Assembly (NCBI GenBank): GCA_011037195.1
Contig: JAAEAF010000361.1
Location: 1-64,000, forward strand
Origin: Triatoma infestans
Taxonomy: Eukaryota; Arthropoda; Insecta; Hemiptera; Reduviidae
Direction: 5' to 3'
Length of the DNA: 64,000 nt
In this document: piece after piece, positions 12,001 to 22,769 of the stretch
Layout: each line of letters starts with the position of its first letter
How positions within the stretch are numbered: the first letter of the stretch is position 1
The notes under the pieces: model-generated
What the model saw: the letters and a program-made list of their open reading frames with translations, nothing else
The model's database searches: none
What the model was told of the DNA's origin: nothing
Translations under genes and position numbers: made by a program

Positions 12001-15000
12001 TTTTTTTTTGTTCTTTATTTTTATTTTGTTTTCGCCAACATGAAAGGATAAATATGATGTTTAATTTTTTTTTATTTCTTTGTCAGTTTAACCATACAAA
12101 TGAGTATTGTACATATTGTTAAATTTCACAACATTAAGTGTAATGTATGCACAATAAAAAAATATATATAAAAGAAAATAATGTCTTACTTAAAGGCTTC
12201 TTGTCTTACTTAAAATTAATTTATCTATCTGTCTGCCTGGCATTACAACCCTAAGTGGGTCCTAGCCTCCCCAATGAGTCCGTTCCATTGATCTCGGTTG
12301 TTTGCAGCCGCTTTCCAATTTCTTACTTTCAGCAAACTTCTTGCATCAGCGGCGACACCATCCTCCCATCTCAGCCTTGGTCTGCCCACTTTTCTTTTTT
12401 CACCAATCGCTGCCTCAAGCAGTCTTCTAGGGATCTGTCCAACATCCATCCTCGCCACGTGCCCCGCCCAACTCAGCCTTCCTAGTCTTATTACGCGCCC
12501 TACGTCCGCCTCACCGAAGAGTTGATAAAGCTCTCCATTGTGCCTCCTTCTCCAGATGTTTCCCTCCTTCACAGGACCAAAGATCCTTCGAAGAATTTTT
12601 CTCTCAAAGATTAGGAGTCTATTCTCATCAACCCTTGGGATGGTCCATGTCTGAGAGGCGTAGGTCAAAACTGGGCGGATCAATGTTTTATATAGCCTGG
12701 CTTTCGTCTTTCTGGAGATCAGGCTGCTCTTCATGTATCGGACCAGACCGAAGTAGCACCTATTGGCAGCCATTATTCTTTTGCCGATCTCCTGCGAAAT
12801 GATATTGGAGGCATTAACTTGGGAGCCCAGGTATGTGAATTCCTGAACTCTCGCAAAGGAGAAGGAATCTATTTGAAGTCTGTCTCCAGGGGGCCCGCTA
12901 CCACCTCCGACATACATATATTTTGTTTTATCTTCATTGATTGTGAGGCCAACAGCTAGCACCGCCTCTTGAAGTGCACGGAAGGCGTTCTTCAATGCAG
13001 GGAGGGTTCTTGCTATGATATCTACGTCATCCGCATATGCCAGCAGTTGGACGGATTTATTACCAATAGTGCCTAAGGTTTGTATACCCGACTTTCTGAC
13101 CACTGTTTCCAGCACGAGGTTAAACAGGAGGCAGGCCAGAGCATCTCCCTGCCTCAGTCCTTTATTTGTTTTGAATTCAGCTGATAGCTCAGTTTGAAGA
13201 CGCACTGCACATGTTATTTCGGACATTGTTAGCTTAATCAGCCTGACCAATTTTGAGGGGATATTCATCTCCTCCATTGCTTCAAATAGTTTCTGGCGAA
13301 GGACACTGTCATAGGCATTTTTGAAGTCGATGAATAAGTGGTGTGTTGGGACATTGTACTCAGTTCCTTTTTCTAGAATCAGTCGCAGTAAAAAGATTTG
13401 ATCTACTGTAGACTTGCCTTTCCTAAAACCCGACTGGTAAGGGCCAATCTCTCTATCAGTGAAGTAAGACAGTCTATTAAAGAGTACATTTGAAAAAATT
13501 TTGTAGGCACAGGATAACAACGAGATGCCCCTGTAATTCGAGCACTCTAGCTGATCTCCCTTTTTGTGTATCGGACAGATGATAGTTTGGTAAGACTTCG
13601 TCGTTCCAAATAACCATGATCAAATTATGGATTGCTTTATAAAGTTCTTCCCCACCATACTTAAATAGTTCGGCCGGCAGACCGTCAGCTCCAGGAGCTT
13701 TATTATTTTTCATTTTAGCTACCGCTTCCTCAATCTCCTCCAAATCTGGTGGCTCTATGTCCTCATCTTCATGTTCTATTATTTGTCCTAGTCTAGGCAG
13801 CGTTTCCTCTTCGCTGCAATCGCTGTTTAAGAGGTTGTCAAAGTGCCGGGACCATCTCTGCATTATCTCCTCCTTTCTAGACAATAGCGTTCCATCCTCT
13901 TTTTTTAATGCGGTTACCTTTGGCTTAAAGGGAGCCCTTCCCTTATTCACCTTCTGATAAAACAACCTGTTTTCATTAACGTTCCTGTGGGCTTCAATAT
14001 TCTCTATTTCTTTGTTTTCCCATATTCTCTTTTTCCTTCTATGAATTCTCTTTTCCTCTCTTCTTTTATTTTTATATTCCTCCGAAGACCCTCTAGTAGA
14101 TCGTTTAGCAAGCATGTCTTTATAGGCTGCGTTTTTTGCATCAGTAGCTGCCTTGCATTCTTCATCAAACCATGCGGATCTTTCTACCCGTTTTAGCAGT
14201 CCTAATATTTCCTCTGCCGCTGTTGCTATCGCATTTTGGCAATGCTTCCAACTGTCTTCTACGGGTTCGTTTGTTTCAGCTGGGACTTCTCTCAGATGAG
14301 AACCTATCCCATGCTGATAAGCCTGGAGAAATTCATCATTTTTTAATCTTTTGACGTTAAACTTTTTCGCATTTACTGGGCGAGTCTTCTTAGCCAGCGA
14401 TATTCGAGATCTAATTTTGGCTATAACTAGATGATGGTCAGAGTCTATATTAGCGCCCCTATATGTTCTTGCGCTGATTAGTCCGATTTGTGACGATCGC
14501 TAATCAACAAGTGATCAATTTGGTTGCCCGTATTTCCATCCGGCGATGTCCATGTGATTTTATGGATCCTTTTGCCCGGGAAGGATGTACTTCCTATAAA
14601 TAGTCCGCGAGAGGCTGCAAAGCTAATTAATCTCTGGCCATTGTCGTTGCTAATGTCGTGGAGACTATGCAATCCAATAGTAGGCCTATAGCATTCTTCC
14701 TTCCCAATTTTGGCATTGACATCGCCTAAAAGAATTTTTATATCATTTCGGGGGCTATCGTCGAAAGACCTCTCGAGGGCCTCATAGAAATCTTCTTTCT
14801 CCTCCTCTTCCGATGTTTCTGTGGGGGCGTGACAGCTTATCAAGCAATAATTAAAAAATTTTCCCTTTTATAACTATATTTTATAACTATATTATATCGT
14901 GCAAAAACTTCAAAATCAGTAAGTACCTGACAATAACACATGTGCAGCTCACTTGGAATGTAAAACATTTATATGTGTAAAACAAACACCTAAGCCCACA

Positions 15001-18000
15001 TACCACCAACGCATGCATGCATTTAATTAATTAATTAAGAACAAATAGTCTTATAAACAAACCTTCGATGCATAAGAAAAAAAAAATCATTTTAATTTGG
15101 ACATCAGATTTAGGTTTAAGAAGAGTTATTATTTAGATTATCAAAGCGTAAAATTGCTTAATAATTTAGTTGTAGATGTTCTAATAATACAATCATTGAA
15201 CAGTGTTTATAGTTTTCATGTCACCAGCCAGATTTGCTTGATATTTTTATATAATATTTCCCTGAAGTTTTCTAATTTTTGATAATAATCTATTAAACAT
15301 GATATTTCCCCTTTTAATATCAAATAGAGAGATAAGTTCCAAGTTGAGGAAATATTTATTCGATGATTCTGTGATACTTCCTTTTAACATTACACTATTT
15401 AAACACAGCCGCATTCCTTTATACTGCATCTAATAGACCCTATGCGAAGATAGCACTGACTTAGGCTACCAGATTAAACCACAAGCGCCGCCTAACCTCC
15501 CCAAGGATTCTATATAAAAAGTGGCCAAATTCAGTGTCTAAATAAGTCTCTTAATGGCAAGCAAGAGTTTTCAAACAGCTTCAAGAGTCTACAAAACAAT
15601 ATGAAATAATTCTCAATCCTGAACAAGCAAGAGGTTGTAATCAGTTGAGCATCATTTATCATCGACCAACGATACCGCTCTTCGTTCTGTCTCTATTCTG
15701 CAAAACTAAACAGTGTCAGTTGGGTTTCCTTTCAAAAATCATCACTATCAATATGCTATCCTTACAATTGTTAAAATTAGAATATATAAAGGGGTTTCAG
15801 TCCGAGTTGGCTACAATATTCTTGACATTTTAAGAGGATTTCTAGTATTTTTATTCTTACAGAATTTCCATCTAGATTATGAAGATATTACCTTGAGAAT
15901 GTTTTTTTTTTATATGGTAAAACCGGTTGAATTTAATATTCGAGTGATAAATCTTGTTGCCATGAGTATCAATCCGGATAAGACCAAGGTAATGAAAATA
16001 TGCAAAAACCTGGGAATCCAATTCATTAGGTCATTAGGTTAAAAGATAAAATAATAGAAAAGGGTGGAGACCTTTTAATACCTTGAAGTTCTCCTGCAAA
16101 AAAATGGTTTCTCGGGGGGAGAAATAACACATAAAGAGTAAGGGCAGCTAGCCGGATGTTTGGGGCAGTTAAAATAGGTTTTTTTAAACCGCCGAGAGGT
16201 GATCAAGAAAACAAAAATGTGCTGTGTTTAGAACTATTTTCCTACCTATCCTGACTTACCAAGAATTGTCCATGGACCTTGATTACCAAGAATCATTCGA
16301 AAGTACAAGCAGCAGAAATGTGGTACTTAGGAAGGTCCAAGTAGTCCAAGTCTATACTAAGTCTGGACTGTACTATACTTTAGTGGACTGTACTAAGTCT
16401 GTACTAAAACAAAATTCGTGACACGACGATCAGAGCAAATCTTGAATCCAGGTCAGCCATCGAAAAGGTAGAAGAGGACAGGCTGAGGCGTGCGGGGCAC
16501 TTATTGCGCATGGACCCCAGTCGAATAGTGAGGACAGTTACGGGACAAAGTTGGAAGGAAGGTGGGAAAGAGGAAAGTCCTGACTGTGATGGGAGGACGG
16601 GATCAGAGAAGCATGCAGGAGAAGATGGTTAGATTGGAAGAAAAGAGAAGAATTATCACAGCACAGACAGAGATGGAAGACGCTCCATAAACAAACCCCA
16701 ATACTGTGTAAACGGTAAAATGGTTATGATTATGATGATGTTGTTAAAATCTTGTTACCTTGAATACAATGTTCCAGATAAGTCATTTCTTTTAAAGCCT
16801 CGAAAGTATATCCACCATGTTTGTTAAGAACATTTTTAACTTCATTTCTAATATTTGCCTGAATCTCAGGATTTCTAGCAATTTCATATAAAGAAAAAAC
16901 CATTGCATTGTTTATTGGATCAAATCCTGCAGCTAGAAACTGGAACGCTTGTCCTTTTAATATATTATCAGTAATTTCTAAAACAAAAAAATCGAAATAT
17001 TTAAGAATTAAACATGAATATTTTGGAAATAACTTCGAAGTTGTTATATTTTTGGAAGGTTCACTGTTAATTTATTATTTAATTTATTTTATTTTTAAGG
17101 CGTGTTAACATCTGTGATCATTGGCGCTGGAAACATTCTCAATGTATTGCCGGTGTTCTCACGTTGTTAGGCAACACTGCTCATCACCGGATAGTGAGCT
17201 ATACAGGCTCCTAGAAGGAGAAAATCTAAAAGCTGCACTACTAGATCCGAACCCGCAAGCTGTCTCCGTAGAAACCCGAGATTTTTTTTGTACGGTAAGC
17301 TCAGTGTTTTGGGTGCACTCTACTGGGCTATAATGTGGTCATCACTTCTCTACTTGCCAAGGCATTAGGTAGGTACTTATCAATCCCACCACCTCTATAT
17401 TTACGTTTGGACAAATTTGTAAAATTTGAGTGTGCAGAAATTTTTTTATTTTATACTTATATAATTATACTAAATAGGAACAAGAGAAATTGATGTAAGT
17501 GTTTCATACAGTAACGGCTGTTGCTTAAGCACTGCGGCGCTGTAGCACCCCCAGAAAATAATCACAAACATTAATTTTTAAATTTATGATAAAAAATAAT
17601 AATAATAACAATCTTTGCCTAATTATTATTTAAATACCATTAATTTATTCCTTTTTTTTTTTTTTTTTAAAAAAAAGAATTATTTCATCAAGCGTTGCTG
17701 GATGTTGACGCTGCCCAATTCCCAATATTAAAAAAATTATCATATTCGGTTATTTCCGACAAGCTTCGTTTGCCTAATAATGTGACCCAACTAGTGCTAT
17801 TGTAGCTGCTCGCCAGGCAGCGTTGGTTTATAATTGTGTGTGATAAATTAAATTAAAAAACAATTATTGTGTTCTCTAAAGATATAGCGGTAAAAATATT
17901 TTTTTTTATTCAATGATATATATTTTTTTTATAGAATAAAAATATAAAATAAAATAAATATTATTTTATAGGTTTATCAAGATGGGTGTGTTAGTGTTGA

Positions 18001-20482
18001 ATATTTAAAAAAATAAATAAATAAATAATCTCAATTGACATTACCCAAAAAAATTGAAATAAAAAACAAAGGTCATTCCACTCCTAACATTATAATTCAG
18101 CAAATAGCAAATAGCTACATGATTTCTCAAATAAATAATTTTAAATAAAAATTTATTCCAATAATTTTGTGAAGCTAAAACTGGAAGAATGGATTTTATA
18201 TTTAATTTATATATATATATATATATATATGTTATTTGAGAAATCATGTTTTTTGTATAACAGAAAATATCTTAAAAAATATACATTGGAATTTATTTTC
18301 AATTGAATTTAGACATGTCCCGTTTCACTCATGCAGCACCCCCCCATTGTAATAATTTCAAGGGCCACCACTCAGGTCAAGGTCACACCAGATTTTTTTT
18401 TACTTTCTCTTACTCCTCTAGTAAGAGGAAGTGTTGTAATCGTGTCAAATTTTCGATATCGAGTTTTCACCGGAAATATCCTTTTTGAGGTCCCCTGAGT
18501 CCAAAAAAGTGGTTTTTAGCAAATGGTCTGTGTGTCCGTGTGTGTGTGTGTGTGTGTGAACAGATAGCTCAAAAACGAAAAACCGTAGAAAGTTGAAACT
18601 TGATATTCCGTTTAGGTATAACCATGGCATCTGACAGTACGTTAACTAACAAAATTCCTCAACCGGAAGTACCACTTTACTAGTTTTTTTTTTTTACTTT
18701 TTGCGATTTTCTCAAAAATGATTCCAACGATTTTCTTGAAATTTTGTACATCAACCACTAAAGAGCTACAACTTTTATTTGAAATGTTTCTCTGGGAAAG
18801 TTCATTTAAGGGCAGTTATGGGGGGGGTTAGGTTTTCATCTAAAGTGCTATTTTAGTTTATTAGACAATTCTATCATCTAAATAATGTTAATTAGAATTG
18901 ACTATATGTTGTTGAAATTCCGAGCTTCAAAAAATCGGATAACCGGAAATGTGTTAACATCACCACTTTACTAAATGATTTTTTCACTTTTTCGTGATTT
19001 TCTCAAAAATGTTTCCGACGATTTTCTTGAAACTTCCTATATAAACTAAACTTACAAAGATCTAAAACTTTTATTTAAAACATTACAAAATGCATTTAAG
19101 GGCACTTTGGGAGGAGGGGGAGGGGTTATATATTTCTCTAAAGTGCTGTCATAGTTGATTATAAATTCCATCATCCAAACAAAATTAATCAGAAATAAAT
19201 AGATAGCCGAAATTCCGAGTTTTAAGAAAATTAGTAAACTGGAAGTGCGCTTTTAGTGTACAGTTTTTTTCATTTTTCGAGGAATTTCAGTCAAGTTGGT
19301 ACGCAAAGTATAAAATTTGTTAATTATAATTTTGAGAACTGGAGTAAGAGAAAGCTGTGTGAGTGTTTCATACTAAATTTTTTAAATGGTACAAGCAGAC
19401 AAATAAAGAATGATAATTAAGAAATCACAAAATTATTCTTAAATATTAAAATATTAAGGAGATCATGACTCACCTTCCATAGTTTTTTTTAGTGAATGAT
19501 TTAAAAATTAATATAAAAAAATTATACCTGCCTATATTTTTAATTGAATTAGTTCCTTTATTTGAAAATTCATCCAAGTATTCCATATTATGACTTTCTA
19601 TAGTTCCTTTTTCTTTTAAATTTAATAATAATTGTACATAATCATTTGTTTTATGTTCACCATTGGCTCTTTGTTCCAATGTTTTTTCAATTAATTCTCT
19701 CATATAGCGATCCACATGTTTTGGCAAAAACTTCAATCCTAATATATTAGCCAATTTTGGAAAATTTACTAACATTAAAATTCTAAACAAACTTGACGGC
19801 TTAATATCAAATATTGATAATACCATTTCTGAAAATATTTTATTAGCCGTTCTATCCAATTTAATACCAAACACACAATTAGCTGTTACATCAGCATTGA
19901 AAGTGGCCAAAATATTTTGCATTATTATATCATTATTTAAATTATTTTCAATATTATTTAATAATTCCTCTGTACATTCTAACATTTGTTGAAACATTTG
20001 TTTAAGTTTATTATTAGTAAAACTTGTATTTAATTTATATCTCAATGAACGCCATGTATTTCCTTTTAATTGAAACAATGTATATGACATTAGTCCACCA
20101 TCATTTGCCACAGTTACTTGATCTTCGAAATGATTAAAATCTTTAATTAATATATTTTCAATAAGATTTGGATCACGTACAACTAACATTGGTGCTAAAA
20201 AATCATATACACCGACAACCTTTTCCATTGGATATGACCAATATGCTTCACTATAAACATCACCCATAGAATATTTCAATTGTAAAACGGGTAAAAAATT
20301 GCCAACTAATGGTAATGGTTTTAAAAATGCAATTTTCTTCTTTTTCCAAAAGTTATAAACATCCATGAGTCTTATATATATGTAATATATTAGTGATATT
20401 AATACAGCCCACAATAAAACAGAGATTAGTGTCTGAAAAACAAATTAAAAACAAAAATTAATAATTGGGTTACCTTCTCCAT
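8894..20482 (-). CDS. Cytochrome P450 gene A (CYP3 clan, CYP6-like), five coding exons
   Basis: Predicted exons in transcript order: 20482-20474, 20432-19532, 16977-16759, 11516-11274, 9060-8894 (1539 nt, 512 residues, typical for a microsomal P450). The product is expected to be an ER-anchored haem monooxygenase using NADPH-P450 reductase. Landmarks: hydrophobic N-terminal anchor (TLISVLLWAVLISLIYYIYI), proline-rich hinge (KPLPLVGN), helix C WRSLR, I-helix AAGFDPINN, K-helix ETMR, NPHRF, haem-binding YGGGPRICLG with the cysteine thiolate, and a C-terminus ending FESLA. Introns hold a Harbinger remnant, LINEs, a SINE and a family-R repeat. Oddities: a three-codon first exon before a 41-nt intron, a GC donor after 19532, I-helix Pro where Thr is usual, and Tyr for the first Phe of the haem motif. 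Apart from the splice questions no coding break is visible, so it may be functional. Confidence 0.85.
9377..11031 (+). mobile_element. PIF/Harbinger-like transposon remnant in gene A intron
   Basis: Ends are imperfect inverted repeats: AAAGCTATGTACACGGG...ACTAGCTTATAGTT on the left and, reversed, AAAGCTACGTACGTACAC...ACTAGCGTATAGTT on the right, both rich in CTATAG-type words. Inside, 9600-9990 encodes a Harbinger-like N-terminal region: NCYRNFVRMNAEDFRLFI, then in other frames a stretch like EPLIQKRGTNMREL and a TLPNVAAG-like block. The DDE catalytic part is missing, so it is an internally deleted, frameshifted relic. It lies between the last two coding exons of gene A. Confidence 0.65.
10352..10908. 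repeat. Inverted repeat nested in the Harbinger remnant
   Basis: Arms 10352-10396 and 10866-10908 are near-perfect reverse complements (CCCCCAAGATGGACGACAAC against GTTGTCGTCCATCTTGGGGG). The 470 bases between hold the 175-bp block that recurs at 12043-12218. Confidence 0.75.
11274..11516 (-). CDS. P450 gene A, exon with K-helix and haem loop
   Basis: Acceptor TTTTTCAG before 11516 and donor GTGAGT after 11274, phase 1 at both ends, 243 nt. Encodes ETMRFFPLLP (ExxR of the K-helix), NPHRF, and YGGGPRICL of the haem loop. Exon length is comparable to gene B exon 4 (255 nt). Confidence 0.88.
11554..12000 (-). mobile_element. LINE reverse-transcriptase 3' fragment
   Basis: An open frame of 148 codons reads YIDPMYHSPLPVWSPTYSIH and then IEKIQNKFLKLQSL, the typical C-terminal end of non-LTR reverse transcriptases (the VWSP...I..IE.IQ.KFL pattern). 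5' truncated; clade not determined. Lies in the intron between gene A exons 3 and 4. Confidence 0.65.
12043..12218. repeat. Second copy of 175-bp block (first at 10638-10815)
   Basis: Both copies run from AAGG(A/T)AAATATGATGTTTA through ATGAGTATTGTACATATTG and TAATGTATGCACAATAAAAA to TAAAGGCTTCTTGTCTTA. They share more than 90 percent of positions by eye. The RTE-like LINE begins immediately after this copy. Confidence 0.8.
12222..14845 (-). mobile_element. RTE-like LINE, 5' truncated, frameshifted
   Basis: On the minus strand, in order: C-terminal half of an APE-type endonuclease (14843-14478; LLGDVNAKIG, then HKITWTSPDG and NQIDHLLIS); a linker and RT start (14115-13540; NNKAPGADGLPAELFKYGG); then RT plus C-terminus (13520-12243; FRKGKSTVDQIFLLR, HHLFIDFKNAYDS, GLRQGDALACLLFN, YADDVDII, RRLLEAAIGEKRKVGRPRLR). 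The endonuclease N-terminus is lost and a frameshift near 13575-13600 separates the two RT frames, so it is a dead copy. The 3' end carries a GACAGATAGATAA-type tail. Motif wording fits the RTE clade. Located inside the gene A intron, same strand as the gene. Confidence 0.88.
14846..15925. other. Intron DNA of gene A, not assigned
   Basis: AT-rich sequence with short ORFs only. A slightly more GC-rich stretch at 15430-15600 may be old transposon sequence, but no domain could be read. Confidence 0.4.
15930..16735 (+). mobile_element. Decayed LINE (RTE/L1-like) 3' part
   Basis: Three frames together read INPDKTKVMK, then a FQYLEVLLQKNGFSG-like block, FRTIFLPILTYQE, and RLRRAGHLLRMDPSRIVRT, the usual order of the RT tail in these LINEs. 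Many frameshifts. A short run of repeated AAGTCTGGACTG/AAGTCTGTACT words (16335-16410) has been inserted or expanded. Orientation opposite to gene A. Confidence 0.7.
16759..16977 (-). CDS. P450 gene A, I-helix exon
   Basis: Acceptor TTTTAG before 16977, donor GTAACA after 16759; 219 nt, exactly the length of gene B exon 3, with the same phase-1 boundaries. Encodes EITDNILKGQAFQFLAAGFD then PINNAM and ends EMTYLEHCIQ. The position usually holding the oxygen-activating Thr of the I-helix is Pro. Confidence 0.88.
17088..17275 (-). mobile_element. tRNA-derived SINE, partial
   Basis: Shares the 3' end (GTTAACACGCCTTAAA), the middle (GCCGGTGTTCTCACGTTG region) and the CTAGGAGCCTGTATAG block with the 22051 copy. 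The B box is only partly kept (GGGTTCGGATCT). Confidence 0.65.
18117..18249. repeat. 133-bp palindromic (MITE-like) repeat with (AT)n
   Basis: Perfect 18-bp inverted arms: ACATGATTTCTCAAATAA at 18117-18134 and its reverse complement at 18232-18249. The right arm is preceded by a 22-base AT run. Within a gene A intron. Confidence 0.75.
18400..19376 (+). repeat. Family-R repeat, near full length
   Basis: Begins ACTTTCTCTTACTCC and ends GGAGTAAGAGAAAGCTGTG, which are inverted complements. Internally two about 290-base direct sub-repeats each carry TCTCAAAAATG(A/T)(T/C)TCC, an ACTTTTATTTGAAA block, a G-rich run, ATCATC(T/C)AAA and a CCGGAA(G/A)T word (18664, 18933 and near 19231). A GT microsatellite lies at 18536-18558. 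No coding capacity. Lies in the gene A intron upstream of the I-helix exon. Confidence 0.8.
19532..20432 (-). CDS. P450 gene A, large N-terminal exon
   Basis: 901 nt encoding the membrane anchor, proline hinge, helix C (WRSLR) and the region up to the I-helix. Acceptor TTTTTCAG lies before 20432. The only donor that keeps phase 1 with the next exon is GC at 19531-19530 (ATAG|GCAGGT); the GT sites just downstream (19527, and the GTGAGT near 19475) are both phase 2 and would give a stop (AAT TAC TGA) in the next exon. Confidence 0.85.
20474..20482 (-). CDS. P450 gene A, candidate three-codon first exon
   Basis: ATG GAG AAG followed by GTAACC donor; a 41-nt intron ending TTTTTCAG joins it in phase to TLISVLLWAV, giving a normal P450 signal anchor. 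Without this splice the frame upstream of 20432 meets a TAA, and the first downstream Met lies after the anchor. An alternative first exon further upstream cannot be excluded. Confidence 0.5.
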
Positions 20483-20869
20483 GCTGTAGAAGAGAAAAAT
20501 TTTGTAATTTTGTCTAATTTTATGTAATTGTGTTTTCATAGACGATATTTGTTTTTCTGTACTAAATATTTTAAACAACGAAAAATATGTAGTAGGTAAT
20601 TCAAAGTTAATATATTTCATTTAGATATAATCATTGTTTGTAACATAAAAGGTTTCAGTGGAAATCTTTCATAGAATTGCTGCGTCTTTATGGAAAAGTT
20701 TATTTCATTTTTATTTTTGCGATTTTCTCAAAAATAACTCGCATTTTTTTCAAAAACTTCCTACAGACTAACTACAGACATTATTTATAGATTCCTATTA
20801 TTATTATTATTATTATTCCTACTCGATTATAGTACTCGATATTCCTGGGGGGACAAAAAACCTAAGCTA

Positions 20870-21765
20870 ACCCTATACAATCTATCTTTCACTCATCCAA
20901 TACAGTTAAAATTTATTTTACACCCTTCCACTCTAAGCTCGTCTATTCAACCATTCACACTCCTACGCCCCTCAGTACTCAGTATTCCTGGGGGTTATGA
21001 GAAACCCTACAACTAATCTTACAAACTAGCCTAAAACTAAGGGTCATAACTACACCGCTAGCCTAATAAAACCCGCATTCATGCAATAAATTACTTCCAT
21101 TCCAAGTTGTAAACTACCTACCCAATCCGCCCCTATTGACGCATTCCATTCTCCTTTTAAATGCTTCTTCCGCAAAACGCCTAAAACCTCTGTACGCGGC
21201 ACTGTTTTCGAGCAGCAGGGCAGACTATTATTCTCCAAGGCAACGTGGAATCCAATCTCCCTCTGCAAGCGCTGACGCAAATCAGAATACAGTGGACAAT
21301 CCAACAACACATGCTCACTTAGCTCCTCCTCTCCACACCTCCCATCCCCCACCAGACCCATCCCTGCCCATTTACCATTCAACTGTCCATGTCCCGTGAC
21401 CAACCGTGAAACCGCACATGACAGTTCGTCGTAAACAATGCTACACCCCCACTTCACCTCCTGCAAAACGAGAACGTTGTCCTCCCCTTGGTACAATTCC
21501 TCTACCTTTCATTCCACTCCCGCATAATAAGATATCTAAATCGAAAGGCTACGTCCCTGGCCCATGCCGCTATGTCTCCTCGGGTGGGGCGATATCCAAT
21601 CTATATTACCTAATTTTACCGCCCGACCCCGCTTTAGAAAATATCTACCCGCGGACCTAACCACTTCCAGATCCAAGGGGAGACAACCCGTCAGCACCTG
21701 AAAGGCCTCGGTCGACACGGTGCGGCTAAACCTTCCCATTTTGTAGAGTCTGTGAGACCGAGCAG
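20870..21765 (-). mobile_element. LINE 3' portion (R1/I-like), minus strand
   Basis: Minus-strand frames read FSRTVSTEAFQVLTGCLPLD (end of RT), then VTGHGQLNGKWAGMGLVGDG and CGEEELSEHVLLDCPLYSDL, the zinc-knuckle pattern C..C/H..C at the end of R1/I-type LINE ORF2. Frameshift near 21500-21540. Tail toward 20870 contains repeated TACTCGAT/ATTCCTGGGG words. Confidence 0.75.
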
Positions 21766-22050
21766 GAAACACCCATCCATCTTATGACAGATTGTCTGGG
21801 TTGTGAGGAGATTAAGTTCAGGACCTTTGGTCGGAGCAGGATGTCTATGGAAGAGCTTAGGCTATTTTCCCTTAAGGTTAATGTCCGCTTTGTTCGGACT
21901 GCGGTGAATCTTAGATAAATTAGACACGGGTCGGGATATTTGTTCTAGACCCGGTTTGTTGTTGTTTTTCTTGGGGTAGCTATATGGGCCCAGTGAGGCT
22001 TTGGATAGCGTATGGTTTGGTCCCTTCCCAAAGATAAACAATAATAATAA
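21755..22050 (+). mobile_element. LINE 3' end, plus strand
   Basis: Reads CETEQETPIHLMTDCLGCEE then MSMEELRLFSLKVNVRFV and a stop, followed by a 3' UTR ending in AATAATAATAAG. This is a second LINE abutting, tail to head, the minus-strand one; only the zinc-knuckle C-terminus survives. Confidence 0.7.
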
Positions 22051-22295
22051 GGGAAGGGAATAGCTAAGTGATTAGCGGACTGGACTCCCACGCGGAGGAC
22101 CCGGGTTCGAGTCCAGCTGTGGTACCCTTAGATTTTTTCTTCCTAGGAAGCTCTACAGCTCACTGTCCGGTGATCGGCGTGTTGTCTGAACGAGAGGACA
22201 CTGTCCGGAGGCTGGTAATGCACTGAATAGGCTCCGGGCGCCAAAGACCATAGATGTTGACGCACCTTAAATTTAATAATAATAATAATAATAAT
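22051..22295 (+). mobile_element. tRNA-derived SINE, most complete copy
   Basis: Head with A box TAGCTAAGTGATTAGCGG (22061 on) and B box GGGTTCGAGTCC (22103-22114), body with CTCACTGTCCGGTGATCGGC and GAACGAGAGGACACTGTCC, end GTTGACGCACCTTAAATT followed by (AAT)n to 22295. Sits directly after the AAT tail of the preceding LINE, consistent with insertion into it. Confidence 0.85.
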
Positions 22296-22329
22296 AAATT
22301 ACTCAGCACCTCCATAAGAACATACCTTA

Positions 22330-22765
22330 TACTGCGGGTTGAGGCATCCTAAGATCTTCTAGGAAGACCCTTCAAAGACTCACACAACCTATCTACTTGG
22401 CAGAATAAAAGTGGAGCTAAGTAGAATTACTGCCCTAGATTACTGGACATTGCCTTTTAAGGAAACATCTGCATAATATGGGTCTCTTTGCGGACCTACT
22501 CTGCAGAAAATGCGGCCAAAAGGATAACACACCGTTTCACTTTCTCGGAGAGTGTGTGCATTATGCTCGCATAGGATCGCTGAAATTTGGCTCCCACAAT
22601 CTAGAGCCGAATGCGGGATCAGAGATCTCACTCGCCTCTGCCCTGCGCTTTTTAATGTTACAGGGCTGATATGAGGTGTTTTACGGGGAGCACAATGGAC
22701 CCAGCAGTGGCCTAAGGGTTGAACCTCCTTGGTAGCCCCGAATTAGATTAGATTAGATTAGAAGT
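22330..22765 (+). mobile_element. LINE 3' end with (ATTAG)n tail
   Basis: The plus frame from 22478 reads MGLFADLLCRKCGQKDNTPF then HFLGECVHYARI and ends ALRFLMLQG, a LINE C-terminal zinc knuckle. The 3' UTR ends in four ATTAG units (22743-22761). Confidence 0.75.
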
Positions 22766-22769
22766 ACCT

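Noticed and set aside
12255..14354. Plus-strand ORFs over the RTE-like LINE
   Set aside because: They are antisense shadows of the minus-strand RT and endonuclease frames.
19470..19531. Extension of the large gene A exon to the stop near 19471
   Set aside because: The added residues have no P450 similarity and the sequence changes to intron-like AT-rich DNA after KNI; the I-helix exon is needed next.
22051..22125. Functional tRNA gene
   Set aside because: A and B boxes are good, but no clean cloverleaf or anticodon arm can be drawn and the SINE body follows directly.
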